Assembly (NCBI GenBank): GCA_003132125.1
Contig: PKWT01000345.1
Location: 1 to 17,279, forward strand
Source: Micrococcales bacterium
Lineage (GTDB): Bacteria > Actinomycetota > Actinomycetes > Actinomycetales > Dermatophilaceae
Direction of reading: 5' to 3'
DNA: 17,279 nt
Both the position numbers and the translations under genes were made by a program. Below the pieces are notes generated by a model that ran no database searches, had not been told where the DNA came from, and worked only from the letters and a program-made list of their open reading frames with translations. Below are positions 7,673 through 14,504 of the stretch, piece by piece. The first letter of the stretch is position 1, and each line of letters begins with the position of its first letter.

Positions 7673-7831
7673 ATGAAACGTACTCCGAAAAGTACCCAAG
7701 GTGCAATCCGTGGCTTGACACGCGCAGAGGTTCAGCGCCTATCGGGTCTCGACCAGGACGAAACCCAGAACTTGGCGGCAGGGTGGTCGAACGAACGGCC
7801 CCGCAAGGGCGGGACTCTCGCTGACCACTGA
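7673..7831 (+). CDS. Small 52-residue hypothetical protein
   Basis: ATG at 7673 is preceded by a GGGGG tract (7663-7667), a plausible ribosome binding site at suitable distance. The peptide is polar and basic at the start (MKRTPKSTQGAIRGLTRAEV), with a helix-like central segment QRLSGLDQDETQNLAAG, and ends in a basic Gly-rich tail. I do not recognise it. It fills the gap between the NYN gene and the coupling-protein gene in the same direction; the next ATG is 35 bases downstream. It could be a small accessory or regulatory protein of the element. Short length means chance is a real alternative. Confidence 0.4.
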   Translation: MKRTPKSTQGAIRGLTRAEVQRLSGLDQDETQNLAAGWSNERPRKGGTLADH

Positions 7832-7866
7832 TCGATGGATGTACCCACCTCCCGGCTAGACGAGGC

Positions 7867-9656
7867 ATGTCACCCTCACCTACTCGCCCAGGCGGTCTGA
7901 ACTACACGGACACGCTGCTGCTCACCACCGTGTTCAGCTGCGTGTTCGGCTCGGTCGTTCTCTGGGCCGGGGCCGTGATCGCGGCGGCTCTGTCCGGTCA
8001 CCCAGCGCCCAAAGTCAACCTTGGGGCGGGTGTCCTCGCCCTCGCCCAACACAGGGAAGACCCTTCGGCGGCATGGGGTCAGCCGGTTGGACCAGCTTGG
8101 TTGTACTGGACCTCGACCGTGTCGGTGCTCGTGGTGCTCGTCACTGCCGTGGCAGCCTGCTGGTGGGTGACCGCCAGGAACAAGACGGCGCGCGCACAAG
8201 ATCCCCGACGCATCCACGGGCTCGCTTCACGAGGCGAGGTTGCCAAGGTCGCCGGCGCCAAGGCGTTGACCGCCCGAGCCGCAGACCTGCGACCAAGTCT
8301 CGTCCACCCTCAGGTCGGGGAACTCGGTCATCGGCTCGGCAGCGCGCATGGAGTGGACTGTTACGCCAGCGTCGAGGACTCCGTAGTCCTGCTTGGCCCT
8401 CCTCGCTCGGGCAAGGGCGTGCACATCGTCATCAACGCCATCCTGGACGCGCCCGGTGCCGTCATCACCACCTCCACCCGCCCTGACAACCTGACCGCAG
8501 CACTTGACGCGCGTTCGAAGGTTGGACCCGTGGCCGTCTTCGACCCACAAAGGCTCGCACCCGGCATACCCTCTGCCACTCGCTGGTCACCGATCCGGGG
8601 GTGCGAAAGCCCTCAGACCGCGATGGTCCGTGCCAAGGCGCTCACAGCCGGTGCCGCGGCGGGCACCAACGACTCCAATTTCTGGCAGTCCTCCGCCGAG
8701 CAGGCGGTGCGTTGCCTTCTGCACGCGGGCGCCCTGGGCGATCGCACGTCCGCCGACCTGTACCGATGGTCGCTGTCCGCCGCGCATGCCCGTGAAGCAG
8801 TGATGATCCTGGCCACCCACCCGCAGGCGGCACTGTCCTGGCATCAGGGGCTCGAGGCGATCGTGGGCGCCGACCAGAAACAGCGGGACTCCGTGTGGGC
8901 CATGGTCGCCATCGCTTTCGCCTCACTGGCCGACCCCAGAGTGCTGGACGCCGTATCACCCGGGCCCGGCGAGCAGTTCGACCCGGAAACCTTCCTCCGG
9001 CAAAGCGGCACGGTGTTCCTGGTGGGCACCTCAACCGGCGCGTCGGCCACGGCAGGACTGGTCGGTGCCTTCGTCGAAGACGTGGCCGAGGCCGCTCGAC
9101 GGTTGGCCGCGGCCTCCCCGGGCGCGCGGATCGACCCTCCCTTGTCGATGATCCTGGACGAAGCAGCGAACTACCCGCTGCCCTCTCTGCCCTCGCTGAT
9201 GTCCGAGGGCGGGGCACGGGCATCACGACGATGGTTGTCCTGCAGTCGCTGGCGCAGGCTCGCGCGGTGTGGGGTGAGCATGAGACCTCGGCGATCTGGG
9301 ACGCGGCCATCGTCAAGCTGATCCTGGGCGGTGGGTCGAACGCACGAGACCTCGAGGATCTGTCCAAGCTGATCGGGCAACGAGAAGAACGGCAGTACAC
9401 GGAGTCCGTAGGCGCCGACGGCCGCCGGTCCCGCTCCTCGTCGCTTCGCGATACCCCGGTCATGGACACCTCGCGACTCCGGATGCTGCCCTTCGGAACC
9501 GCAGTGATGATGCTGCGCGCGGCCCGGCCGATCGTGTTGAGCATGACCTCTTGGACGCAGCGGCCGGACGCTGCCGAGTTGCGGCGCTCGCGTGGCCGGC
9601 TGGAAAAGGTGATCGAGCGTGCGAGCTCCACGGTGCAACCGCCGCCGGTGTCATAG
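7867..9656 (+). pseudogene. VirD4/TraG-type coupling ATPase, interrupted by a -1 frameshift
   Basis: Type IV coupling protein, which would link the relaxosome to the secretion channel. Frame 1 (7867-9321) gives two N-terminal TM helices (about residues 16-42 and 80-102), Walker A GPPRSGKG (177-184), the VITTSTRPDN strand, and Walker B MILDEAAN (428-435). After SLMSEGG (residue 449) the frame runs into unrelated Arg/Ser-rich sequence and stops. The expected continuation, GTGITTMVVLQSLAQARAVWG through WDAAIVKLILGG to PIVLSM, is intact in another frame ending at 9656. Adding one G in the GGGCGGGG run at 9208-9214 would restore a protein of about 596 residues. The break removes the C-terminal third of the ATPase fold, so a true mutation should inactivate it; an assembly or sequencing error in the G run is the main alternative. 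Confidence 0.85.
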
Positions 9657-9665
9657 GTGACTCCC

Positions 9666-10130
9666 ATGACAACGAGACATGACCCGTTCAAGGCCGAGTT
9701 CGGCGACCTGTATGGTCCGACGCATTGGCCGTCGTTGCTGCCTGATGAAGCCCGCCAGGCGTGGGAAGTTCTTCGCGGCTGGGTCGAGGCTCTGGTCGAT
9801 CGGTTCGGCCTCGAAACTCGAGTCGTCCCGCCCTGCTGGTACCGGCACAGCGCCCTCGTCGAGGGACTGTCCGCGCTGCGCGATCATGAGCGGATCTCCT
9901 TTTCCCCCAACGCTTCCCCGACCGCCGCGGTCGACTGGTTTCGTGCCCTGCGCGAGATCGAGCACCGACTCAGCGAGGTCTGCGCGCGGACCCAGTGCTC
10001 GGTCAACGAGCACCGCCCCGACCCCCTGCGTAGCTGGTTCATTGATCAGGACCAGTGGCAGTCCTTCGTCCAGACGGACGTCAGCGACCGCGAACAGCAA
10101 GTCATCGACGAAGGCCTTTTGGGCGGCTGA
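9666..10130 (+). CDS. Conjugation-cluster protein, possibly DUF4913-type
   Basis: A 154-residue soluble protein directly after the coupling-protein gene. A segment of about 50 residues (LRGWVEALVDRFG, VPPCWYRHSALVEGLSALRDHE) recalls the WV...R...CPxWWxHxEAxxRLxAL pattern of DUF4913 proteins that accompany actinobacterial TraG genes. The match is by eye and incomplete. The C-terminal half is predicted mainly helical (WFRALREIEHRLSEVCAR and DQDQWQSFVQTDVSDREQQV). TAGGTGA at 9654-9660 is a good ribosome binding site for ATG 9666 and overlaps the previous stop; an upstream in-frame GTG at 9657 lies inside that site and is less likely. Molecular function is unknown. It is the last gene on this strand before the tcu region. 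Confidence 0.6.
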   Translation: MTTRHDPFKAEFGDLYGPTHWPSLLPDEARQAWEVLRGWVEALVDRFGLETRVVPPCWYRHSALVEGLSALRDHERISFSPNASPTAAVDWFRALREIEHRLSEVCARTQCSVNEHRPDPLRSWFIDQDQWQSFVQTDVSDREQQVIDEGLLGG

Positions 10131-10209
10131 TAACGCAATTCAGTCGAGGGGCGACCGGGAAGATCATCGTAAGAGGAGCCCTGCCGAAGGCCGCGGACTG
10201 GATGCGGCA

Positions 10210-10238
10210 CTGCCCCCGTGTCCACGAAACGGGGGCAG
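10210..10238. terminator. GC-rich hairpin, possible terminator of the conjugation operon
   Basis: CTGCCCCCGT (10210-10219) pairs perfectly with ACGGGGGCAG (10229-10238) across a 9-base loop. It lies 80 bases after the last plus-strand gene. There is no T-run on either side, but many actinobacterial terminators lack one. It could also be a recombination-site feature at the element end. Confidence 0.4.
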
Positions 10239-10340
10239 AGCCAGGTGCGGGCCAATGTCGTTTGTCTCTGGTCTCGCCGAGATGGTGGCCGCGGCGGCTG
10301 CGCTGGGCGGCACAGCGTGCTGGTCGCTCGGATTCGTTTG

Positions 10341-10365
10341 ACCAGACTGCTCAGCGTTGTCTGGT
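10341..10365. repeat. 7-bp inverted repeat ACCAGAC/GTCTGGT
   Basis: ACCAGAC (10341-10347) and GTCTGGT (10359-10365) are perfect inverted copies around an 11-base spacer, 53 bases beyond the stop of the minus-strand gntR gene. It could act as a weak bidirectional terminator between converging transcripts or be a protein-binding site. No T-run follows. Confidence 0.3.
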
Positions 10366-10417
10366 AGATCCAAGGGATAGTGTTGTGTTTTCGCCGACGC
10401 CGTGAGCAGGACGATTT

Positions 10418-11110
10418 CTAGGTGGTGCCCTGCAACGCCATTTTCAGCCGCACGCTTAGTGCAGCGCGCATATGTTGCATGGCCACCTTCATGGCCAGTT
10501 CTTGGTCACCAGCCGCCACGGCGTCGATGATGGCCCGGTGCTCTTGCAGCCCTGTGCGATCACGGTCAGGGGCGAAGTAAGTGGTGGTCGGCAGACGGCG
10601 AACCGCGTTCTCGATCTGCTGCATGAAACGGTCCAAGAACGGATTGTTCGCAGCGGAACAGAGCAACCGGTGAAAATCACGGTTCTCCGAAGCGATCGCA
10701 AGCGGGTCGCCTGCATCCGCAGCCGCCGTCATCCTCTGGTGCAATTCCTCGAGTTGGGAAATCAGAGCGGGCGTCCTGTGTTGGGCAGCGAACTTGGCTG
10801 TGGCTCCTTCCAAGTGCTCGCGAACGGCATACAGCGCGATGATGTCATCGAGTGAGAGGGCCGTGACAACGGTGCCCTGGTGGGTCGTCTTCAGCACGAG
10901 ACCTTCGTCGGCCAATATCCGCAGGGCTTCGCGGACCGGCGTTCGGCTTACTCGCAACTCTTCCGCGAGATCGTCTTCGCGCAGCCACGCACCTGGCTTG
11001 AGGAAACCGGTGAGGATGGCCTCTCGCAGGGCATCGGTGGTCGCATCCGTAGCACGCCCTCGGACGGTTTCGCCGATGAGAAACTGTGCCAGAGAAGTCT
11101 CGCCTGTCAC
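10418..11110 (-). CDS. GntR-family regulator, FCD (FadR/VanR) type
   Basis: A transcriptional regulator, 230 residues from the chosen start. The winged-helix DNA-binding domain covers ALREAILTGFLKPGAWL, DDLAEELRVSRTPVREALRIL and the wing DEGLVLKTTHQGTVV. The C-terminal FCD effector domain has the usual metal-site residues: Asp and His in ENRDFHRLL, His in QEHRAIIDAV and His in AMQHMRAAL. A carboxylate ligand is common in this family, which would suit control of the neighbouring tcuAB genes. The frame allows an ATG at 11152 (244 residues), but its AAGG abuts the ATG; GTG at 11110 has AGAAGGCGGG at better distance, so I prefer it. The gene is divergent from tcuA and probably also regulates itself. 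Confidence 0.88.
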   Translation of the reverse strand: MTGETSLAQFLIGETVRGRATDATTDALREAILTGFLKPGAWLREDDLAEELRVSRTPVREALRILADEGLVLKTTHQGTVVTALSLDDIIALYAVREHLEGATAKFAAQHRTPALISQLEELHQRMTAAADAGDPLAIASENRDFHRLLCSAANNPFLDRFMQQIENAVRRLPTTTYFAPDRDRTGLQEHRAIIDAVAAGDQELAMKVAMQHMRAALSVRLKMALQGTT

Positions 11111-11159
11111 GTAATCGTCCCGCCTTCTAACTAACGCGCTGGTGCCGTGCATCCTTGCG

Positions 11160-11225
11160 TGAGCCCATCATGTCGTCCCCACCGGCATCCCATGATGCCA
11201 CCTGCTAGTGTATTGCATGCACGTT
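11160..11225. promoter_or_regulatory. Candidate operators/promoters between gntR and tcuA
   Basis: Several short palindromes cluster here: CATCATG (11166-11172) inverted at CATGATG (11191-11197), GGCATC/GATGCC around CCAT (11184-11199), and TGCATGCA (11214-11221). FCD-type GntR proteins bind short palindromes, so any of these may be an operator. CTAGTGTA (11205-11212) offers TANNNT -10-like hexamers on both strands (TAGTGT and TACACT), which would make two overlapping divergent promoters, but I see no matching -35 elements. The assignment is inference. Confidence 0.4.
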
Positions 11226-11373
11226 GTATTCGTTCTGGTACGCCAAGAAGGTGAGCCCCGTGGATGGACCGCGGCGGGTGACCTGTATGGACAAAGAGCC
11301 ATCCTCAGCCGCGTGAGGGACTCTGACGGTAACCACGATGATCCCTTCAGCGGATCGACACAGGGAGGTAGTG

Positions 11374-12810
11374 ATGGCTGCACATGGGTCGTCTGCAACG
11401 GCGGACGAGCTTTTGAGCTCCCCTTGGGACGTCGTGGTCATCGGCGGGGGCAATGCGGCGCTGGCGTCCGCCATGAGCGCCCACGATCAGGGCGCCAGGG
11501 TGCTCGTGCTTGAGCGCTCCGACGTCACCTTTCGCGGCGGTAACAGCCGCCACACCCGAAACATCCGCTGCGTCCATAACAGCGCCGACGCCTACAACAC
11601 CGGCGCCTACACGTTCGACGAGCTGTGGAAGGACCTTTGCAGTGTGGGCTCCGGCCCCTCCGACGAGGAATTGGCCGACCTCACCGTGCGCGAGTCCGAG
11701 AGCGTCACGGGCTGGATGGCCGAGCGCGGCGCGCTCTTCCAGCCCCCCCTCGCCGGGACCCTGCACCTGGGACGCACCAACCGCTTCTTCCTCGGCGGCG
11801 GCAAGGCCCTGCTCAACAACTACTACCGCACCCTGCGCAAGCGGCAGATCCCGGTCGTGTACGAGGCCACCGTGGAGGAACTTGTCTTCGACGGTGACCG
11901 TTGCACCGAGCTTGTTGTCAACCACGCCGGTCGCCGACACTCCCTGCGCGCTGCGGCGGTCATCGCCGCCGCGGGAGGCTTCGAGGGCAACATCGAGTGG
12001 CTGGCGAAGTACTGGGGCGACGCCGCGAGGAACTTCCACATCCGCGGCCCGCGCCACAACGACGGCCTGATCCTGCGCGCGCTGCTCGACGCCGGCGCCC
12101 GCACAGCCGGGGAGGAGCGCGGCTTCCACGCCGTCGCCGTGGACGCCCGCAGCCCGAAGTTCGACGGCGGCATCGCTACCCGCCTGGACTGCATCCCCTT
12201 CGGCGTCGTGCTCAACAACCGGCAGGAGCGCTTCTACGACGAGGGACAGGACATCTGGCCCAAACGCTACGCGATCTGGGGCCGCAACATCTCCCAGCAG
12301 CCCGACCAGATCGCCTACTGCTTCTGGGACAGCAAGGTCCAGGGCCAGTTCCTGCCACCGATGTACGGCGTCTACAGCGCCCCGACGATCGAGGGCGTGG
12401 CGAGCCAGATGGGGACGGATCCCGCGCGCAGCGCTGCGACCATCGCGCAGTACAACGCCGGAGTGCCCGAGGGTGCCCCGCAGCGCTTCAACCCCGCTCA
12501 CCTCGATGCGCTTGCGACCACAGGGGTGACCCCGCCGAAGACCAACTGGGCGCAGCGGCTGGACTCCCCGCCTTACTACGGCATAGCCATGCGGCCCGGG
12601 ATCACCTTCACCTATATGGGGGTGGGCGTGGACCGTCAGGCGCGGGTCCAGCGCGAGGACGGCTCGGCCTTCGCCAACGTCTTCGCCGCCGGGGAGATCA
12701 TGTCCGGCAACATCCTCTCGAGCGGCTACATGGCCGGATTCGGAATGACCATCGGCACCGTCTGGGGCCGTATCGCCGGCAAGGAGGCCGCCCAGAATGC
12801 TCTTCGATGA
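11374..12810 (+). CDS. tcuA: FAD-dependent tricarballylate dehydrogenase TcuA
   Basis: A 478-residue flavoprotein of the fumarate reductase/succinate dehydrogenase flavoprotein-like class. TcuA oxidises tricarballylate to cis-aconitate, which enters the TCA cycle. The Rossmann motif is DVVVIGGGNAAL (residues 19-30) with the FAD-ribose acidic residue in VLVLERS (about 44-50). Family blocks follow in order: FRGGNSRHTRNIRC, FQPPLAGTLH, TNRFFLGGGKALLNNYYR, AAGGFEGN, RFYDEGQDIWPKRYAIWGR, and RPGITFTYMGVGVD. The C-terminal NVFAAGEIMSGNILSSGYMAGFG forms the second FAD-binding segment. An ATG at 11338 is in frame, but AGGGAGG at 11362-11368 clearly serves ATG 11374; length fits the family. The stop lies 14 bases inside tcuB. 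Tricarballylate is the best call, but a related tricarboxylate is possible. Confidence 0.9.
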   Translation: MAAHGSSATADELLSSPWDVVVIGGGNAALASAMSAHDQGARVLVLERSDVTFRGGNSRHTRNIRCVHNSADAYNTGAYTFDELWKDLCSVGSGPSDEELADLTVRESESVTGWMAERGALFQPPLAGTLHLGRTNRFFLGGGKALLNNYYRTLRKRQIPVVYEATVEELVFDGDRCTELVVNHAGRRHSLRAAAVIAAAGGFEGNIEWLAKYWGDAARNFHIRGPRHNDGLILRALLDAGARTAGEERGFHAVAVDARSPKFDGGIATRLDCIPFGVVLNNRQERFYDEGQDIWPKRYAIWGRNISQQPDQIAYCFWDSKVQGQFLPPMYGVYSAPTIEGVASQMGTDPARSAATIAQYNAGVPEGAPQRFNPAHLDALATTGVTPPKTNWAQRLDSPPYYGIAMRPGITFTYMGVGVDRQARVQREDGSAFANVFAAGEIMSGNILSSGYMAGFGMTIGTVWGRIAGKEAAQNALR

Positions 12811-13906
12811 CCTCTTCGCCGAAGCCGAGCGTCAGCTCAACGTGTGCAACTCCTGCCGGTACTGCGCGGGGTACTGCCCTGTCTGGCCCGCGCTGGAGTT
12901 GCGGACCGCGATGACCCAGGGCGACATTACGCACCTGTCGAATTTGTGCCACGACTGCCGCGACTGTTTCACCGCGTGCATGTACACCGCGCCGCATGAA
13001 TTCGACATCAACCCACCGGCGATCTTCACCCAGCTGCGCGAGCGCACCTACGCCCACTACGTCTGGCCAGCCCGCGTGCCAGCGGTCCTGCGCGGCCGCC
13101 GCGGTCTCGCAGCGGCCTTCCTCGCGATCGGCGCCCTCCTCGTGGCCCTCAGCGTGCTCACCACGGGCGGCGCGGTCTTCGCGGGGCCGCAGACGGGCTC
13201 CGCCTACGAGCTCATCGGGCACCTGCTCATGATCGCGATCGTCGCGGTCCCCGCGCTATGGAGCGTCGGGGTCATGTTTACCGCCCTCGCCCGGTACTGG
13301 AAGGACACCCACGGCCAGTTCCGGGACCTCCTAAATGGCCGGGCCTGGGCGGCGTGCCTGAACCAGTCGGCCCGGATGACGCACCAGACCGGTGCGGAGG
13401 AAGGTTGCGCATATGAGGAAAACGAGCCGAGCGTCAATCGTCGGCGCGCCCACCACCTCGTGATGTACGGCTTCCTCCTAACCATCGTCTCCACCACTTC
13501 GGCGGCTGTCGAGGAAAACTTCTTCGGTCAGCAGCCGCCCTACCCGTACCTCTCGGTGCCGGTCATCACCGGGACCGTAGGCGGAATCATGGCGACGATC
13601 GGATGCGTGGTGCTCATCCGTCTGAAGAAGCGCAGCGACGCTTTCCAGACGACGCCGACCATGCGCCGGGCCGACTACGGCCTGCTCTGGGCACTGCTCG
13701 CCCTCATGGTCTCCGGGCTGCTGGTCCTCCTGACCCGGACCACGGTGGCCTTCGGGCCGATTCTCGTGGTTCACCTAGCGGCGGTGATCGTCGCTTTCGG
13801 CATCATGCCGTACACGAAGTTCGTGCATTGGACCTATCGGGTGCTCGCGGTGTACAAGGACAACCTTGAGCGGACCCGTTCCCGGCGCGAGTTGGTCAAG
13901 GTCTGA
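12797..13906 (+). CDS. tcuB: Tricarballylate utilisation 4Fe-4S membrane protein TcuB
   Basis: A 369-residue iron-sulphur membrane protein that in the described pathway reoxidises the reduced flavin of TcuA and passes electrons to the membrane. Two cluster motifs are intact: CNSCRYCAGYCP (Cys 17, 20, 23, 27) and CHDCRDCFTAC (Cys 51, 54, 57, 61), the latter followed by the family signature MYTAPHEFDINPP. Five or so hydrophobic segments follow (about 105-128, 137-163, 220-240, 255-278, 295-345), with conserved-looking His (HLLMIA, RRRAHHLVMYG, VVHLAA, KFVHW) that could bind heme or quinone. ATG at 12797 has AAGGAGG at 12781-12787 and overlaps the end of tcuA, so translation is coupled. No transporter gene follows on this strand. 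Confidence 0.9.
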   Translation: MLFDDLFAEAERQLNVCNSCRYCAGYCPVWPALELRTAMTQGDITHLSNLCHDCRDCFTACMYTAPHEFDINPPAIFTQLRERTYAHYVWPARVPAVLRGRRGLAAAFLAIGALLVALSVLTTGGAVFAGPQTGSAYELIGHLLMIAIVAVPALWSVGVMFTALARYWKDTHGQFRDLLNGRAWAACLNQSARMTHQTGAEEGCAYEENEPSVNRRRAHHLVMYGFLLTIVSTTSAAVEENFFGQQPPYPYLSVPVITGTVGGIMATIGCVVLIRLKKRSDAFQTTPTMRRADYGLLWALLALMVSGLLVLLTRTTVAFGPILVVHLAAVIVAFGIMPYTKFVHWTYRVLAVYKDNLERTRSRRELVKV

Positions 13907-14036
13907 GCCCAGGGCCGTCCGTAGCGCAACCCCTTGGCCGTCCAGCCTGCGCGATCAAGGACCGGATTCGTTCCCGGGATCACCCGGATCTAGATCCTGA
14001 CACAGTCGACGAGTTGCCGTTGGGAATCCTTGCGAT
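13907..14036. other. Convergent intergenic region with GGATCTAGATCC palindrome
   Basis: This 130-base gap separates the plus-strand tcuAB operon from the minus-strand operon. It contains a perfect 12-bp palindrome GGATCTAGATCC (13986-13997) and a direct repeat of GGCCGTCC (13913-13920 and 13936-13943). I see no long GC stem with a T-run, so the terminators of the two converging operons are not obvious. A minus-strand ORF crossing the region (13955-14146) is out of frame with the gene it overlaps and looks spurious. Confidence 0.4.
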
Positions 14037-14471
14037 TCAACCCAAGTAGACGAGGGTGATCGCCTCAGCTGCTGTCGTGTCCTCGGCACTAACTCCAGGT
14101 CTTCGCGTGGCGACTGCCACGACCGTATATCCAGAATTGGTGACAACGCCAGCGAGCCCAGCTAGATCATTCTGTTGCGTGAACACGTCGGCCACGAGCG
14201 CGGCGGACGATCCAGCCGGCAACTTTGATTCCAGTACCATGATCCCGCCGGACTCGTACGCATAGCACACCGACACCCCCAGTTCGCGGGCCACTACGTG
14301 CGCGAGAACGGCGTCTTCGGCCTTGTCCCAGCACACGACGACGCTGATGGACTGGGAACCCAGCGCTTGGGCCAACTTCTTGCCGGCCTTCTCGGTCTCC
14401 TTCGGGTCGACGGGCAGGGTGGCGTCGACATCCTCGTTCACTTCGGCTGCTTCTTGATCCTGGGTGCTCAT
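14037..14471 (-). CDS. Small protein resembling a degenerate phosphoribosyltransferase
   Basis: A 144-residue soluble protein I do not recognise with certainty. The first 35 residues are acidic and polar. The rest alternates strands and helices: SISVVVCWDKAEDAVLAHVVARELG, VCYAYESGGIMVLE, then AALVADVFTQQNDLAGLAGV and GYTVVAVATRRPG. This order recalls a type I phosphoribosyltransferase, in which the last-but-one block would be the PRPP loop. Its usual D-(D/E)-xx-TGGT-like core is here A-D-VF-TQQND, so catalysis with PRPP is doubtful; a binding or regulatory role is possible. The minus-strand start has AGGAAAGGAAGGG upstream, a strong ribosome binding site. It is 33 bases downstream of the ornithine cyclodeaminase-like gene and probably the last gene of that operon. 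Confidence 0.55.
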   Translation of the reverse strand: MSTQDQEAAEVNEDVDATLPVDPKETEKAGKKLAQALGSQSISVVVCWDKAEDAVLAHVVARELGVSVCYAYESGGIMVLESKLPAGSSAALVADVFTQQNDLAGLAGVVTNSGYTVVAVATRRPGVSAEDTTAAEAITLVYLG

Positions 14472-14504
14472 GCTGCCCTTCCTTTCCTGATGCCTGGATC
14501 TGGT

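Larger units (their letters stand above)
10131..10417. other. Intergenic boundary between conjugation block and tcu locus
   Basis: These 287 bases hold no supported gene. Two hairpins are listed separately (10210-10238 and 10341-10365). A 28-codon ORF from ATG 10255 is too short to support. No tRNA gene or obvious attachment-site repeat is visible. Since the gene type changes from conjugation to metabolism here, this is the likely right limit of the element or of its remnant. Confidence 0.4.

Noticed and set aside
9205..9220. Programmed -1 ribosomal frameshifting in the coupling-protein gene
   Set aside because: The site is not a standard slippery heptamer: slipping back from GGG would re-pair on CGG. 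I saw no clear downstream stem, and related coupling proteins are made from one frame. A one-base deletion or read error is simpler.
8642..9691. 349-residue minus-strand ORF
   Set aside because: It is antisense to the coupling-protein gene, rich in Arg/Ser/Pro and without recognisable motifs.
10255..10341. 28-codon ORF starting MSFVSGLAEMVAAAAALGG
   Set aside because: It is very short, has no convincing ribosome binding site and resembles no family I know; it could be chance in GC-rich sequence.
10131..10417. tRNA gene or att site at the element boundary
   Set aside because: I found no cloverleaf, CCA-end or TTCRANY-like T-loop and no direct repeat to pair with in the window.
11347..12501. 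384-residue minus-strand ORF
   Set aside because: It is antisense to tcuA, made of low-complexity Val/Ala/Gly/Arg sequence produced by GC-rich codon positions; tcuA is clearly the coding strand.
11901..12914. 337-residue plus-strand ORF
   Set aside because: It is an Arg/Pro-rich shadow in another frame of tcuA and tcuB.
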